64,000 nucleotides of DNA, taken from Mermis nigrescens (lineage: Eukaryota > Nematoda > Enoplea > Mermithida > Mermithidae). A program made the translations under genes and the position numbers. Under the pieces are notes generated by a model. It was not told the origin of the DNA, did no database searches, and worked only from the letters and a program-made list of their open reading frames with translations. The DNA lies in the NCBI GenBank assembly GCA_036768485.1, contig JAVLUZ010000154.1:3740529-3804528 (forward strand), read 5' to 3'. Shown here piece after piece: positions 19,437 to 31,240 of this stretch (within the stretch, counting starts at the first letter, position 1; every line of letters starts with the position of its first letter).

Positions 19437-21008
19437 ACTTGAAATAAATTCCAGCTTTTTCTCATGCACAATGACAAGGCGCCTGATATCCCACTTACCT
19501 GGGCACATGGTCAGGAGTGTTTAAGTTGCGATTGAAAATTTTAGCTGGAAATGATCCACCATTGTGCCAACCTCCTCGTGGTGTGGATCGGACATCGACA
19601 AATGGGCACAAAAGCTTGTAAAATTTGGAAAATTTTTTGTAAAGTTTCAAAAATTTTCTTGTAAAGTTAGGATTATTTTCTGTAAAATTTGGAATATTTT
19701 TTACACGCTTAAAGCACAGTACTTTTGTAAAGTTTGGAATAGTTTTTGTAAAGTTTGGAATATTTTTTGTAAAGTTTGGAAATTTTTTTGTAAAGTTTGG
19801 AAAATTTTTTGTAAAGTTTGGAATATTTTTTTGTATAGTTTGGAATAAATTTTACATGCTTAAAGCATAGTAATTTTGTAAAGTTTGGGATATTTTTTGT
19901 AGAGTTTTGGAATATTTTTTGTAAAGTTTGGAATACTTTTTTGTAAAGTTTGAATATTTTTTGTAAAAGTTTGGAAACTTTTTTGTAAAGTTTGGAAAAT
20001 TTTTTGTAAAGTTTGATATATTTTTTGTAAACTTTGGAATAAATTTTACATGCTTAAGCATAGCACTTTTGTAAAGTTTGGAATATTTTTCGTAAAGTTT
20101 GGAATATTTTTTGTAAAGTTTGGAAATTTTTTTGTCAAATTTGAAAAATGTTTTGGAAAATTTTAAAAATCGTTCATATTAGCTGCATTGCTATGATATA
20201 TTTACATCGTCCAGTGTGGCTAGGATACGTTAAGGATGGAGTGAAAATGTTTGTCGTCAGCAAAATTCCAAAAAAGCTTCCAAACTTTACAAAAAATATT
20301 CAAAACTTTACAAAAAATTTTCCAAAACTTTACAAAAATATTCCAAACTTTACAAAAAATATTCCAAACTTTACAAAAGTACTATGCTTAAGCATGTAAA
20401 ATTTATTCCAAACTTTACAAAAATATTCCAAACTTTACAAAAAATTTTCCAAACTTTACAAAAAATTTTCCAAACTTTACAAAAAAGCTTCCAAACTTTA
20501 CAAAAAATCTTCAAAACTTTACAAAAAATATTCCAAACTTTACGAAAAATATTCCAAACTTTACAAAAAATATTCCAAACTTTACAAAAAAAGTACTATG
20601 CTTTAAGCATGTAAAATTTTATTCCAAACTTTACAAAAAAATATTCCAAACTTTACAAAAAAGTTTCCAAACTTTACAAAAAATATTCCAAACTTTACAA
20701 AAAATATTCCAAACTTTACAAAAGTACTATGCTTAAGCGTGTAAAAAATATTCCAAATTTTACAGAAAATAATCCAAACTTTACAAAAAATATTCTGAAA
20801 CTTTACAAAAAATTTTCCAAATTTTACAAGCTTTTGTGCCCATTTGTCGATGTCCGATCCACACCACGAGGAGGTTGGCACAATGGTGGATCATTTCCAG
20901 CTAAAATTTTTAATCGCAACTTAAAAACTCCTGACCACGTGCCCAGGTAAGTGGGATATCAGGCGCCTTGTCATTGTGCATGAGAAAAAGCTGGAATTTA
21001 TTTCAAGT
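19437..21008. repeat. Palindrome centre: AT-rich GTAAAGTTTGGAATATTTTT repeats in mirror orientation
   Basis: After each polymerase stop there is about 100 bp of unique sequence, then a minisatellite of about 20-24 bp (GTAAAGTTTGGAATATTTTTT) broken by a spacer containing CATGCTTAAGCATAGTA-like phrases. The left half (19620-20150) is the reverse complement of the right half (20270-20830). The loop at about 20160-20265 is the only stretch not repeated. Reading frames here are artefacts of the repeat. Confidence 0.8.
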
Positions 21009-24000
21009 TTAGATATCTAGCGGGACTGTTGTTATTCCATCAGAAAGAACCTTTCTTTTAACGTACAGATATGGGAGGCCCTGCTTTTCTTGTATGTAAG
21101 TCCACATTTGGTTATCAGGTTGCATGCGGAAGCCAATATTCTTTCCACCTCGAGGTTCCTGATTTTGCAAGACATTGCTGTATTGTTCAAAGCTGAGCTT
21201 GTTTATTTTTTTCATCAAGCCTTTGCTGCTTGCTTTGATTTTGTTTGTTTCTTCATCTAGAGCAATGTACGTTTTAGCCGCTAAACAGCACATTGCTGTT
21301 CCTCTAAATTCCTCTTTCAGCAGCCCTGGAGTTCTTTTGGTTTCCTTTGATGACACAAACCAATTTGGATATACTTTTTTGAACTCCTGCCTTTTTTCTG
21401 GCTTTACTATATCCAATAAATTTTCTGCAGACAGTGCCAAGTAAATGCTATCGGTATCAGTCTGCATACACTGATAATCTGCCTTGTCAAAATATTTCAA
21501 TAATATGTCATAGAAGAATTCTAGCATGCGAATTTTGGCCCAATTATAAACTGAAAGGCCTACTACAATAGGCAAGTCTAAATTTATTTCTTTTTTACGC
21601 ATGTGAACTTCATAGCAATTATTAGTAATGTGCTTAATTTTTTTGATATAAGGACTCAGGCTGCATTCAGCCGCTTTTTTATAGTCCGCATAAAACACAT
21701 CTATGTGTTGCTCCTTATTTGTTAGTGTCTTGCCATAACCTGTATTTCCAAGCAGCTTAAATGTATCAGCAATCATAGCAAGTTCTGGGTCTTCATCCCC
21801 TTCCTGCCTATGCTTTGTTACCGTGTCTCGGAATTTTTCAAATGGTCTTGCTCTATCATACTGTATTACCTCATGTATTTTGTCCAATGCAAGGCCATGA
21901 TTAACTAAAAATCTGATCATTTCTGTAGACAAGATAATACTTTTCCCAAAGTAACTACTTATCAGATTTTGACGGGGTTTTTTCAGTAAATCCATTTTTT
22001 CAGCATACTCTTTCATGAGAGGCCCAATATCCTCCCTACCAATTTCAGCATGCTTTATAATTGGTGGAAAGTCAGCATAAAGATTTTTCAAATGATCAGG
22101 AGTTGAAATATCTACTTTGGCAAAGCCAAAGACAGATCCATCAAGAATAGCCTGAATCATTTCCTTAGTGCTGACCCAATTCTTTGAATAAAAATGTCTG
22201 ACATTTTGGGTTTTCAGATATTCTGTACGTAGCTCATGCCATTGGCACTCCCATATGGTAATGAGATTATATCCCAAGGATTTTATGTAAGCTTCCTTCT
22301 CTTTAATCCAGTTCTGGGCTTCCTCTGGATCAATTTCCTTATTACGTATGCCTGCTAAACAGTTATGCCCGTGCCAGAAGCAGCCATAGAATTCATAGAC
22401 AGTATTTGTTTCAGCACAAAATCCATCAACGGGTAAGCATCTAGGACCCACGATTTTTTCTTTTCCATTTCCTGAATGCTGTATTGGATAATTTATTCTC
22501 TGGCTTTCATATTCCAGATATTCAATTGATACTGGCTTAGCAGAAGAGATTTTATGAAATTTGTCATTTTTTCAGGTACCCAGTGGTCAAAATAGCCTAC
22601 AGGGGTGTCCATAGACTGTGCCCATAGATACAGGGCGTTAAAGTCAAGGCCTATTATTGCTTTGACTGGTTTGCTGGGATCGCTGCGGATATATGTTTTA
22701 TCTTTTATTGCTAGGCGTGTCATGACCATAGAAAGGCCCCCTCTCATGCTTGACTTCAGTGCATAGTACAAATCTTTAGAGTATGAAGCAAAGAGCGCAA
22801 ATTGAGTATCTGGGATACTTTTGAAAAGGTAGCGTTCTGTGATGCCTGGAAGTGACATTGCCTCTCTAAAAATATCAATTCTAAATCTGTCCCAGTACAG
22901 CTGGGCCATGGTCAAACACGCTTCTAAGAAAGGTACAACATCTCTTAGATTGTAAAATATGAGGTAATCCCTTAAATTTCTCATATTGTATTGTTTCCAG
23001 TAAATTTGACATTGTTCATAATCTTCCATGCTTATGCATTCTTCTTTTAATGTGCTGTAAAATGCCTCAGGAGGAGGCAACTTGGATTCAGATAACTTAT
23101 GAAAAGAATCTAAATATTCATAAGGGAATTTAGCTTTAACTAAGCTCGCTTTATAGGCTTTCATAAATGCATCTAAGCTAAAACCAGGCGCTAGATAGGT
23201 ACTGATGTCTAAGAATTTGAAAAGATTTGTAGATAGGCAAAGTGTTGTGCCATTTCTTAGAATTGCTTTTGGCCATTTGTTATTTTCTGGATCCTTTCGC
23301 ACTTGCTGTATGAGTGCTGGAAACAAGTTGCGTTTAATCAAATTTAGGTCATATTTGCCTGAGTTGAAACCAAGGCAAGTTAACTGAGAACAGTACCTAT
23401 GTAATTTGGTCCTAAGTTTATTAAGCTGATTCAAGAAACCTTTTTCGCGCCTTACATCTCTATTCTCATGTTCCTTGATGTAGGCTATCTGATTTTGAAT
23501 CTTTTGATCAAGAGCTTTAAAGATATCTTGAAAGTATGGTAAAAGTAGGGCGCTTTGCGCCTGTTGAATTTTTCAAGATGCTGCAGTAGCTGTATGATCA
23601 GTTGATCAGGATCTGGATTTACAAAGCACGTTGGTTCAAATCCTGGTACATTTGTGCTCACTGCACATGAAATGGGTTGATGCTGTGTTATAAACTGCAA
23701 TTTATCTGAACCTTTTGTTTCTTTTTTAATTAAAAGTGCCTCAAAGTCATACACAGCCAAATAAGGACAGAACTGGTTCGGTATTGGAATGCCAAGATCG
23801 GACAATTCTTCAAAAACAGTTCTCTTCAGTTGAAATACTCCTCCTGGAAATTTGTGCTTTGTCTCACCTTGATGACAATGGTGTTTCACGTGATTGTGTA
23901 ATTTTTCTGCCTTTTTAAATAATCTGCTACACATGATACACAGGTATCGCTTTGCATATTGATCAAGATTGATGATATAGCTATAGTGGGCTTGATCCGA

Positions 24001-25157
24001 AGCAGTCAGTGAAATGTCTAAATTTAACAGTTTGTCATATTTCCTAATCACATTTTTCCAGCAAACCGCTGTTTGCTTGTCAGCATCAATATGAAAACAC
24101 TGAATATCTATTTCAAACCATTTTTCTATTTTTTCCAGATCAGTATATGGAACACCATCAAAATTTTTGGTGTTAGCCTGAATATTTTTCTTTTGACAAT
24201 ACTGTACAAAAAGTCTGTATACTGCATCTGATTCGAAATTTCCTAAAAGACATTGTGCTAAGCAACGGAAAAAACAAAGATTGTCCTTGAACTTATTCCA
24301 GTTATTATCCTGTGTCATATGTAATGTGTGCCTTTGATTCGCTATTCCTATCGGAAGTTCAACATCAGTGCATCCAGCAACAAAATTTTTCTGAGGAGTT
24401 ACAAAAAATTCTACATTTGTTATAGCCTGAAGTCCCCATTTAGTATCTGGGCGGCTGAATTTTTCCTCAATATCGATTTCCTGAAGCTTTTCTGCTAAAC
24501 TTTTTACATCATCACTGTTTCTGATTAGAACTGGCTTTCCAAGAAGAGTGAAATTATTTTGGCAAGCATACCAATAATTGCTTAAACCAGTTTCGCGATT
24601 TTTCAAAATACAACCTAATGCTGCATCCACACGGAATGCCTCTTTTTCATTACTGAAAATATCACTAAGCATATTTAAATAATCACCAGTTCCCCAGCGA
24701 TAATTATAAGAGTGATCTAGCACATCATTTATGCTTTTGGTTGTGCGTATCAAATTCCAGTACTTCCTGACTTCCTCCCAAACATTGTCAGGGTAGTCGG
24801 ACAAATCTTCTGGAAGAAGACTGTCCTCAGGCATTACTGCAGTTTGAACAGGCTCAGCCTTTTCTAATTCGGGTCCTGGATTAGCTTTTACTAGTAAGCA
24901 TGATTTCATATGAGTATCTGAGAAAAGATCTGATGAATTACAATAGATGCACTTTTTTCTACATGCTTAGTCTCAAAATGCGCACAAAGTTTCCTAGGAA
25001 GCCTAAAAAACGATGCACATGAAGGGCAGCGATACCTAGCACCTACATGCGCAGATTCCTCATGTTCTTTTAATCTATTAGGCCGTGTAAATGTTTTATT
25101 GCAAGTTATGCATGTGTGCAGCTTACGCGTTGGTGTCATACTTATGTTGGATTTCAT
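21009..25157 (-). pseudogene. Family-B DNA polymerase with zinc fingers, right arm copy
   Basis: This is the mirror copy of the left gene: 25157-24906 (fingers), 24909-23485, about 23570-22493 and 22451-21009. The C-terminal 480 residues differ from the left copy at nine positions by my count. It has the same two -1 frame steps as the left arm. It also has one private break, a single A missing from a run near 23565 that shifts the frame between exonuclease motifs I and II. One three-base indel near 23950 leaves a K-R pair absent from the left copy. All catalytic motifs (Exo I-III, A, B, C) remain. It is probably the non-functional partner, unless the missing A is a sequencing error. Confidence 0.85.
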
Positions 25158-25380
25158 TTTGAAATAATTTCTTTCTAGTCGGGTGACAATTTTTAACAGA
25201 AAATTCTTATTATTTATAGACTTTGATTTCTTTCTAGTCGGGTGACAATTTTTAACAGAAAATTCTTATTATTTATAGACTTTGATTTCTAGTCGGATGA
25301 CTTTGATTTCTTTCTAGTCGGGTGACGATTTTAAGGAAAATTTTTCATATTTATAGACTTCAGGGGGTCTGGGCAGGCCC
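25158..25380 (-). promoter_or_regulatory. Tandem promoter-like array before right polymerase gene
   Basis: This is the mirror of 15070-15289, with two clean units of the TATAAATA-containing repeat (TTATTATTTATAGACTTTG on the plus strand) plus a third partial one. It ends at the polymerase ATG (25157). Copy number of the short CGACTAGAAA part differs slightly from the left arm. Confidence 0.6.
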
Positions 25381-25462
25381 GGGCATGCCCGGACATGTTC
25401 AGACACGTTTGTCAACATTGCCAGATCGCCCTATAAATAATACTTTACATTTATACAAACAA

Positions 25463-25535
25463 GCAAAATCGCTCAGTGGTTAAGCGGCTAATCTTTAAAC
25501 GCGCAGGTCGGTGGTTCGATTGCCAGCTCGGGCGA
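25463..25535 (+). other. tRNA-like sequence with A and B boxes, right arm
   Basis: This mirrors the left-arm sequence (CGCTCAGTGGTTAAGCGG, then GGTGGTTCGATTGCC, then GGGCGACTTTTTT). The substitutions relative to the left copy leave both boxes intact. Confidence 0.5.
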
Positions 25536-25815
25536 CTTTTTTCAAATCTATAAATATAAGCGGGGGTAGCCGAAGGCGGTCACCCGCACCTTTCTCCCTG
25601 ACCTTGGCCCTGGGCCCCTGGCCCTGGGCGGGTGCCTCCTCCCCCAGCCTGAGTGACTAGTCACTCCTTCTAAACTTCCCCCGGAGAAATTTCCCAGGCG
25701 GAAAAGCGGGGGTAGCCAAGGGCGGACCCCTGAGACTGACCAACGTAGGAAGGCCTCTCATGGTTAAGCATAGAGCTGACCCACATTTTACGTGCGCGAC
25801 CCCCTCCTTACTACT

Positions 25816-25930
25816 TTAGCATTTTGAAACTGTAAAATACAAAATACGTTTTTCTTCTTTTCTGAATTAGCATCTTGAAAACGTAAACGTTTTTATTGTT
25901 TCTAACTAAATCAATTGTAATTTTAGGATG
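25816..25930. repeat. Continuation of the 175-bp minisatellite after the palindrome
   Basis: TTAGCATTTTGAAACTGTAAAATA and GTAAACGTTTTTATTGTTTCTA match the unit of the array at 13380-14633. This places the palindrome's insertion inside that array. Confidence 0.7.
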
Positions 25931-26660
25931 AGCAATTAAGAGTTAATTTCTAACATAATTAAATGTTATAATTATGTTAGATTATATTAAAACATTGTAA
26001 ATAATGTTTTACACAATAAAACACATGGTTTTGTTCGAAAAATCGGAGGAGGGGGTTGGTAAAACGCCCGATTTTTGTGAGGTCTCCGATCTCTGTCACA
26101 TGCATATATTCAACTTTTCAATACCTACCTTGACTCAGATAGAGAATTTTAGAGTAAACTACTGCAATAAGAAATAAGCAACCAAACACCAAAACCACAA
26201 AACCGCTAGAACTATTACCAAAAACTATAAGCGATAATAATCAATATATCATTATAATGATGAAGAACAAAAGAGTGTAATGAAAAGAAATCAGCGTACA
26301 AGAGCATATTTTATCGAATCAGAAAAACAGCTTAATAGCTATTTTTTATCGGAAGAGAGCAGTATAGCTATGTTTTTAAGGCAATATATAGATAAAGAAG
26401 TGGAGCATGCTATTAGCGAGAAAGAAACAAAAAGACACGAGTAATAGCACAAAGAAACCTGATTGCATCGTCGGTAAGAAAAACGCATGTAAATGCAAAA
26501 TGATGAAAAAAACAATAAATTTTACATATCACACATTAAATATGATTAAAAGGGATATATTCACAAGCAAATAAGAATTTAAATAGGGCACTTCAGTATT
26601 GACTCACTAAACATTTAAACCTCGGGTTCCCGTGTGCTTTTTGAGGCAAAGCTTCCCGTT
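25931..26660. other. AT-rich, one doubtful small ORF
   Basis: No gene is supported with confidence. A 54-codon plus-strand frame (26280-26444) is strongly charged, with the pattern Y-F-I-E-S-E-K-Q-L-N near the start. It has no recognised family, so I list it only here. Confidence 0.3.
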
Positions 26661-27140
26661 CTAGGACGCCGTCCTAGCCAGGTTAAAATATTATTAGTCT
26701 CACTTAGCATAGCATATATTAGTATCATTTTGTGCGATTTTGAAGCTCTTTCCGAATATGTTTTTTATTTCTCGCTAAAGCAACTTTGTAAGAAGTTATA
26801 CATAAAAAGTGCTATAATACTAAAGCATGGGCGTGAGGTGGACATGCATAAAATAAATACAAATAATATATTTTGGTCGACTGAAACATCATTTTAGGAC
26901 TGTAGTAGCTGATTAAAAAGTAGAAGCTCACCAATCTTATACTATCCATTGACTAGAACTTTTTTGTAATATAAGTTTTTACATGTTAATCGTGGAAATA
27001 TGCTAATTTTATTTACTAGCTTGAGAACATTTCAAATGATGTAACTAGGGCTGAGATGAGGGTAGACAAAGTTTTATAGTCATACAAAGCATACAAGGAA
27101 AAAAATCACAAAAAAGTGATCGGCTAGGACGCCGTCCTAG
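26661..27140. repeat. Pair of identical 17-bp palindromes bounding ~480 bp
   Basis: CTAGGACGCCGTCCTAG occurs at 26661-26677 and 27124-27140. Nearby CCCGTG/CACGGG phrases lie outside each copy in mirrored order. This might be the remnant ends of a small element or a binding site pair. The interval between has no gene. Confidence 0.45.
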
Positions 27141-28454
27141 CTCACGGGAATGTGAGGGTTGATCTAAAAAACAAAAGGAAAAACGGTAACAAAGGACAGG
27201 TAGGCACCCGCGAATAATCGGCCACACTCCCTCCACGACGGGCTTGCTGGGGAGTGTGTCTGCCCACCGCCTGGCTATCGTTCGTCCCTGCTATGTGGAC
27301 TTCAAAATAAAAACTTAAATATATTTGCTTTTTACATGAGCACACATGTAATTGGCGGGGAGTTTTGGGATGTCCATCCCCAGGAAAATTTTCACCCCTA
27401 AAAAAATTTTTTTCACCCCTGCCAGATGTGTCAATTTTTCAGATGTTTTCGGAAGTTTATAAAACTTTCCCAAAGATTTGCAGAAAAAGTGCTTTACTAA
27501 GTGTTTTTAGCTGTGTATTTGCTCAAAAGTGACAGATTTTCAACGGTTTGCATGGTATGCTCATGTTCCTATCTATAAATCGATCAATTTTTATGACTAT
27601 TTTTGAATTTTTCTTTAATTATTTTATGTCTTATGCTTTAGAAAGATAGAGCATCGTCTGAAACGCCTAAAAACGATTTTTTAGGTGCGTACTCATAATT
27701 TTTTTGGCCCAAAAAAGCACTTTAAATCCCCTACAGAATTCCCATGCTGTGCATGTCTGGTAATCGGGGGAAACCCCCTACTAAACCGGGCTATCCAAAC
27801 CATCCCACATAAATTTTATATTAAGCATAGATTTCTAAGTTCCATCCAATCCCTCTACATAAGTCGTAAATTCAGGATATTAAAAAATAGTACTGAACAA
27901 AAATATGAGCGATTGAAGTAGTGTACCAGTATAACGAACTGACGATATACAACCTAAATGTACGAATGCAATGTTACAAGCAAGACAAGACAATAAGATA
28001 TTTATTTTCCACAAAAATACACAAAATTCGGTAAAAAGACAAATACATGGTAAAACGGTGTGATAACATAAATAAAATAAACGGAATGTGATACAACTAG
28101 GTAAGACAAGTAATAATACATAAAATTATAATAATATATAAAACAATAAAATATTATATAAAATTAAATACGCGATACGAACACACGTTACCCTCAGGGA
28201 TCCGACTTTGCCCACCCCCCAGATTCTGAAAAACCTCTGAAAATCGATACCCTATCAAGAAGTGCATTTTTGAGTACTATTTTAATTTTTTTTATTTGAA
28301 ACATTTTTTATTTTTGATTTTATAGATCCCACAATCATAAGAGGTGCGAGGTCCTTCTACCCCCCTTAAAAATAGCAAGGTATCCAACTCAAAATTTTGT
28401 ATCTTCGGTTCACGTCTGACTGCATTAGGGGGAAGATATAGGAAATTTTGCTTT
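27141..28454. other. No supported gene
   Basis: A GC-richer patch at 27180-27300 and A/T-rich sequence after it show no coding motifs. Minus-strand frames at 27045-27345 and the plus-strand frame at 27685-27921 carry nothing recognisable. Confidence 0.4.
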
Positions 28455-29235
28455 CGCAATAAGCCGACCGCCTTAAGAGTCAATTGGGTCAGGCGGGTCC
28501 CATCCACACCTGGGCGTGGGGGGTTAGGAGGGTATGCACCCCCCAGAAACCAAAATACCCCCAGAAATCAAAATACCCCCACCAGAATTCAATTTTTAAA
28601 ATTTTTTTCGTTTTTTTCGCAATTTTTTGATGCCAATGGATAGTGCTTGATGAGAAACGTCGAAAAATGGTGTTTTTATCGCCATACCACCATTTTTAAG
28701 GCCATTTTTTGACCTTCAAAAAATTTTGCACCCCCCCCAGGATTTTTTTGCTGCCCATGTATGGTCCCATCCCATTCAATCAGTGCTGCACCTGTTTTGA
28801 TCCATTGATCAAACAAAGGCACCAGCACTTCGCGAAACCCCTTAGCTTTTCAGTCTTTCGCAGCTTAACGTCCATGAAAGCATGAAGTTGTGTTACAAAT
28901 GCAGATAGCCCCTAACAAGGTTTTCCCTAAAAATCCGCAATGAATAAAATTACTCAGAACATTATTGGCTACATACTAATGCAATTAGCGACAAATGCCA
29001 ATATAATTTAAGCAATTTTAGTCAGTGCGGATTTTTCGACACAACCCGGCTTAATATAGGCCATCTGCATTTGTAACACAACTTCATGCTTTCGTGGACA
29101 TTAAGCTGCGAAAGACTGAAGTTTGGGGGTTTGGCGAAGTGCCGGTGCCTTTGCTTGATCAATGGATCAAAACAGATGCAGCATTGATTGAATGGGACCC
29201 GACTCAATTGACTCTCAAGGCTGCCGGTTAGGATT
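28455..29235. repeat. Imperfect inverted repeat (hairpin) with a later miniature-element insertion
   Basis: Sequence at 28467-28504 plus 28772-28906 is the reverse complement of 29059-29222 with scattered differences; the loop is about 150 bp. The left arm is interrupted by hAT-like copy D (28505-28763), so the hairpin is older than that insertion. Confidence 0.7.
28505..28763 (-). mobile_element. hAT-like miniature element, family 1, copy D
   Basis: It starts CACACCTGGGCGTGGGG and ends CTGCCCATGTATG, with a perfect 8-bp duplication GTCCCATC at 28497-28504 and 28764-28771. At 259 bp it is non-coding and in the same orientation as nested copy C. Confidence 0.88.
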
Positions 29236-29381
29236 GCCCCATACCACAAGTTGCCGTTGGACGTGACCGCGTGACGCGCGAAAAACGTTGGTTGGTCCAA
29301 TGGCACCTTGTGGTCAGGGTCCCAACCCCTTTTGGGACGCACGGCTGCAATTTCGCCGGCGTCGATGGTGACGTTCACCAT
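29022..29381 (-). CDS. Hypothetical ORF, 119 codons, unrecognised
   Basis: This minus-strand frame covers the right arm of the hairpin and a GC-richer stretch to 29381. It has four Cys (C-C-I-C and C-Y-K-C-R-W) in its second half and a plausible mix of residues. I recognise no family. The arm-derived half also exists, in worse condition, in the left arm. It could be a fragment of a duplicated gene or transposon protein, and it may not be coding at all. Confidence 0.25.
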   Translation of the reverse strand: MVNVTIDAGEIAAVRPKRGWDPDHKVPLDQPTFFARHAVTSNGNLWYGAILTGSLESQLSRVPFNQCCICFDPLIKQRHRHFAKPPNFSLSQLNVHESMKLCYKCRWPILSRVVSKNPH

Positions 29382-30059
29382 GTCGAAGCCTGCAATATCG
29401 ATGACGATTCGATAAAAGGATTAAAGCCCAACGCGCCCACACGCGACAAATCGTCAGCGAATCAATGACTACCATTTTTATCGCCAAAGAGCGACGGCGT
29501 GCTTGTTCCGGTATGCACATGATTTGGACCAGCGATGGCTGAATAGAAAAGACGTAATTTATTACGTAAATCAATTAATTAATTAATCGATTACGTAATT
29601 AATCAATAAATTAACGCTATTAATCTACAAATTTATTTGCATTGATGACCGTTAATATAATTTGCAAACGAAACTTTTGTATAAAAAGGCTTAAAATAAT
29701 TTAAAATTAATGAAAATAAGCAAATAGAAACAAAATCAAAAAAACTAAAATAAAATGATGCTTGGCGACACTTTTTCGTTTGCACTGTGGACTAATAAAA
29801 TGCCCAAAGAAAATATACCTTACTAAAACGCAAACACGTTACATAAGAACTTTAAGTATTTTAATCCGGGGACGACCGAAGTAATAGTTTTTCGCTCAAA
29901 AACAGTAAAAAGGGTCTAGAAAAACAAAGCAACAATTTTTTCACAAATTCGAAATGAAATAAAAGTCTTAAATTTCAGGGGTGGCAAAATTAGGGATACT
30001 CCCTTAGTGCCAGTGCATACCGACATTCTTAAATATACTTAATTACCTAGAGTCCTTGC
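29382..30059. other. No supported gene
   Basis: This is AT-rich, with a short TTAATTAATTAATCGATTACG patch near 29575. Confidence 0.4.
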
Positions 30060-30221
30060 CAGGCACGTAGCTGTGGGGGGAATGAGGAGGCCGGACCCCC
30101 TCCAAAATTTAGAAAAAACCGGAAAAATAGGATTTTGTACACGTTATGTTGTGCTATGTTTGCCTTAGACCACTAAAATTAGTGTCGGTTCCTCCAAAAT
30201 AGAGGACCAGCTACAAGCCTG
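30060..30221. mobile_element. Short hAT-type miniature element
   Basis: The termini CAGGCACGTAGCTG and (inverted) CAGGCTTGTAGCTG are flanked by a perfect 8-bp duplication GTCCTTGC (30052-30059 and 30222-30229). It is 162 bp and non-coding. The 8-bp duplication and CAG-type ends indicate hAT mobilisation. Confidence 0.85.
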
Positions 30222-31240
30222 GTCCTTGCCACTAAATTTGAACAATAAAAAGGCCTTAGCTTGCACTTAGGATCAATACGTCTGTCTATGTTATCTATAA
30301 TATAGATATAGGGTAGACAAAAAATCAATAAAGTACCTACTGAAATTAACAGAAAAGGCTTTCATTACCGAACCCAATTCATCTTTTCGTATTTCCGATA
30401 TTTTTTCCATACAAATATATATCGAGTATCACCGTTTTTTTGATTAGACAATGATTTTGAGGCTCGTACAAATATTTTTGGAGCGATCTTTGTTTAAGTT
30501 TGTACACAAAGTATTGGCCGATTTTTCATCGTACAAAGAAATCGCTGAGTTCTCGCACAAAAAAAACAGTGTCGAGTATTGATTAATTTAAAAAAGTAAT
30601 TTTTTGTAGAGATACGACGTGTAAGCTGCTAGTAAGAAATGAGCTAGTGTGCCAAATGATTGATTTAGTGAACAATTATTAACAATCAAATATTCAAAGC
30701 ACAAAATTTCTGGGATTGTGTGCAATTTTAAAGTGCCTTTTCTCTGCGACTGAAAAACGGTAAATTCGCGTCAATAGCATCTGTTTGAACGTCAAAACAT
30801 GAAAAACAGCAAAAAGTTAGAGAAATTCGAATAAGTTGCATAAAATACATGTATGCAGTCAAAAAACTGAGTATGCTCATGATGTGTCACTTTGAGCAAG
30901 CATAGAGCTATAAACGTTCTATAAATTACATTTTCCGCGAATTGTTTATAAAATCAGCATGATTATGATGGAGGTGAAAAAATTAATTGGGGGTTTGCAA
31001 TTTTTTCCATGGGGGTAGACATGAAAACCACTAAAACCCGCCCAACCCCAGATTATGCATATACACAGGGGCGATTTAAGTGGAGAGGCGGGGAGCCGCT
31101 CCCTATTGGCCAAAAATATTTGGCGAGATAAATGTATGGATATGCAATTTGCAATGATTTTTGGCCGTCAGTGACCATAATTTCTCAAATTCTTCCGGCG
31201 CTGCACGCCGGGTGATACCTATTATGACATTTAATTACTT
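30222..31240. other. No supported gene
   Basis: No convincing ORF is present. A CAGGGGCGATTTAAG phrase near 31070 resembles a hAT-type end, but no partner end was found. Confidence 0.35.

Larger units (their letters stand above)
14634..25815. mobile_element. 11.2-kb palindromic DNA-polymerase element (Polinton-related candidate)
   Basis: Two arms of about 5.5 kb are reverse complements of each other with a central unmatched loop at about 20160-20265. Arm termini read AGTAGTAAGGAGGGGG, agreeing with the AG...CT ends reported for Polintons. Each arm holds a tRNA-like sequence, a tandem promoter-like array and a family-B polymerase gene transcribed toward the centre. No integrase or capsid gene is present. 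Left flank TTTACC and right flank TTTAGC (if the last arm base is counted) could be a 6-bp duplication with one mismatch; this is weak. The element interrupts a minisatellite present on both sides. The arms differ by substitutions and indels, which argues against a trivial assembly mirror. Confidence 0.8.

Noticed and set aside
19564..20881. Several open frames on both strands near the palindrome centre
   Set aside because: They translate the GTAAAGTTTGGAATATTTTT repeat and lack any other content.
14628..25821. A firm 6-bp target duplication for the palindrome
   Set aside because: TTTACC against TTTAGC needs one mismatch and an off-by-one element end, so it is not secure.
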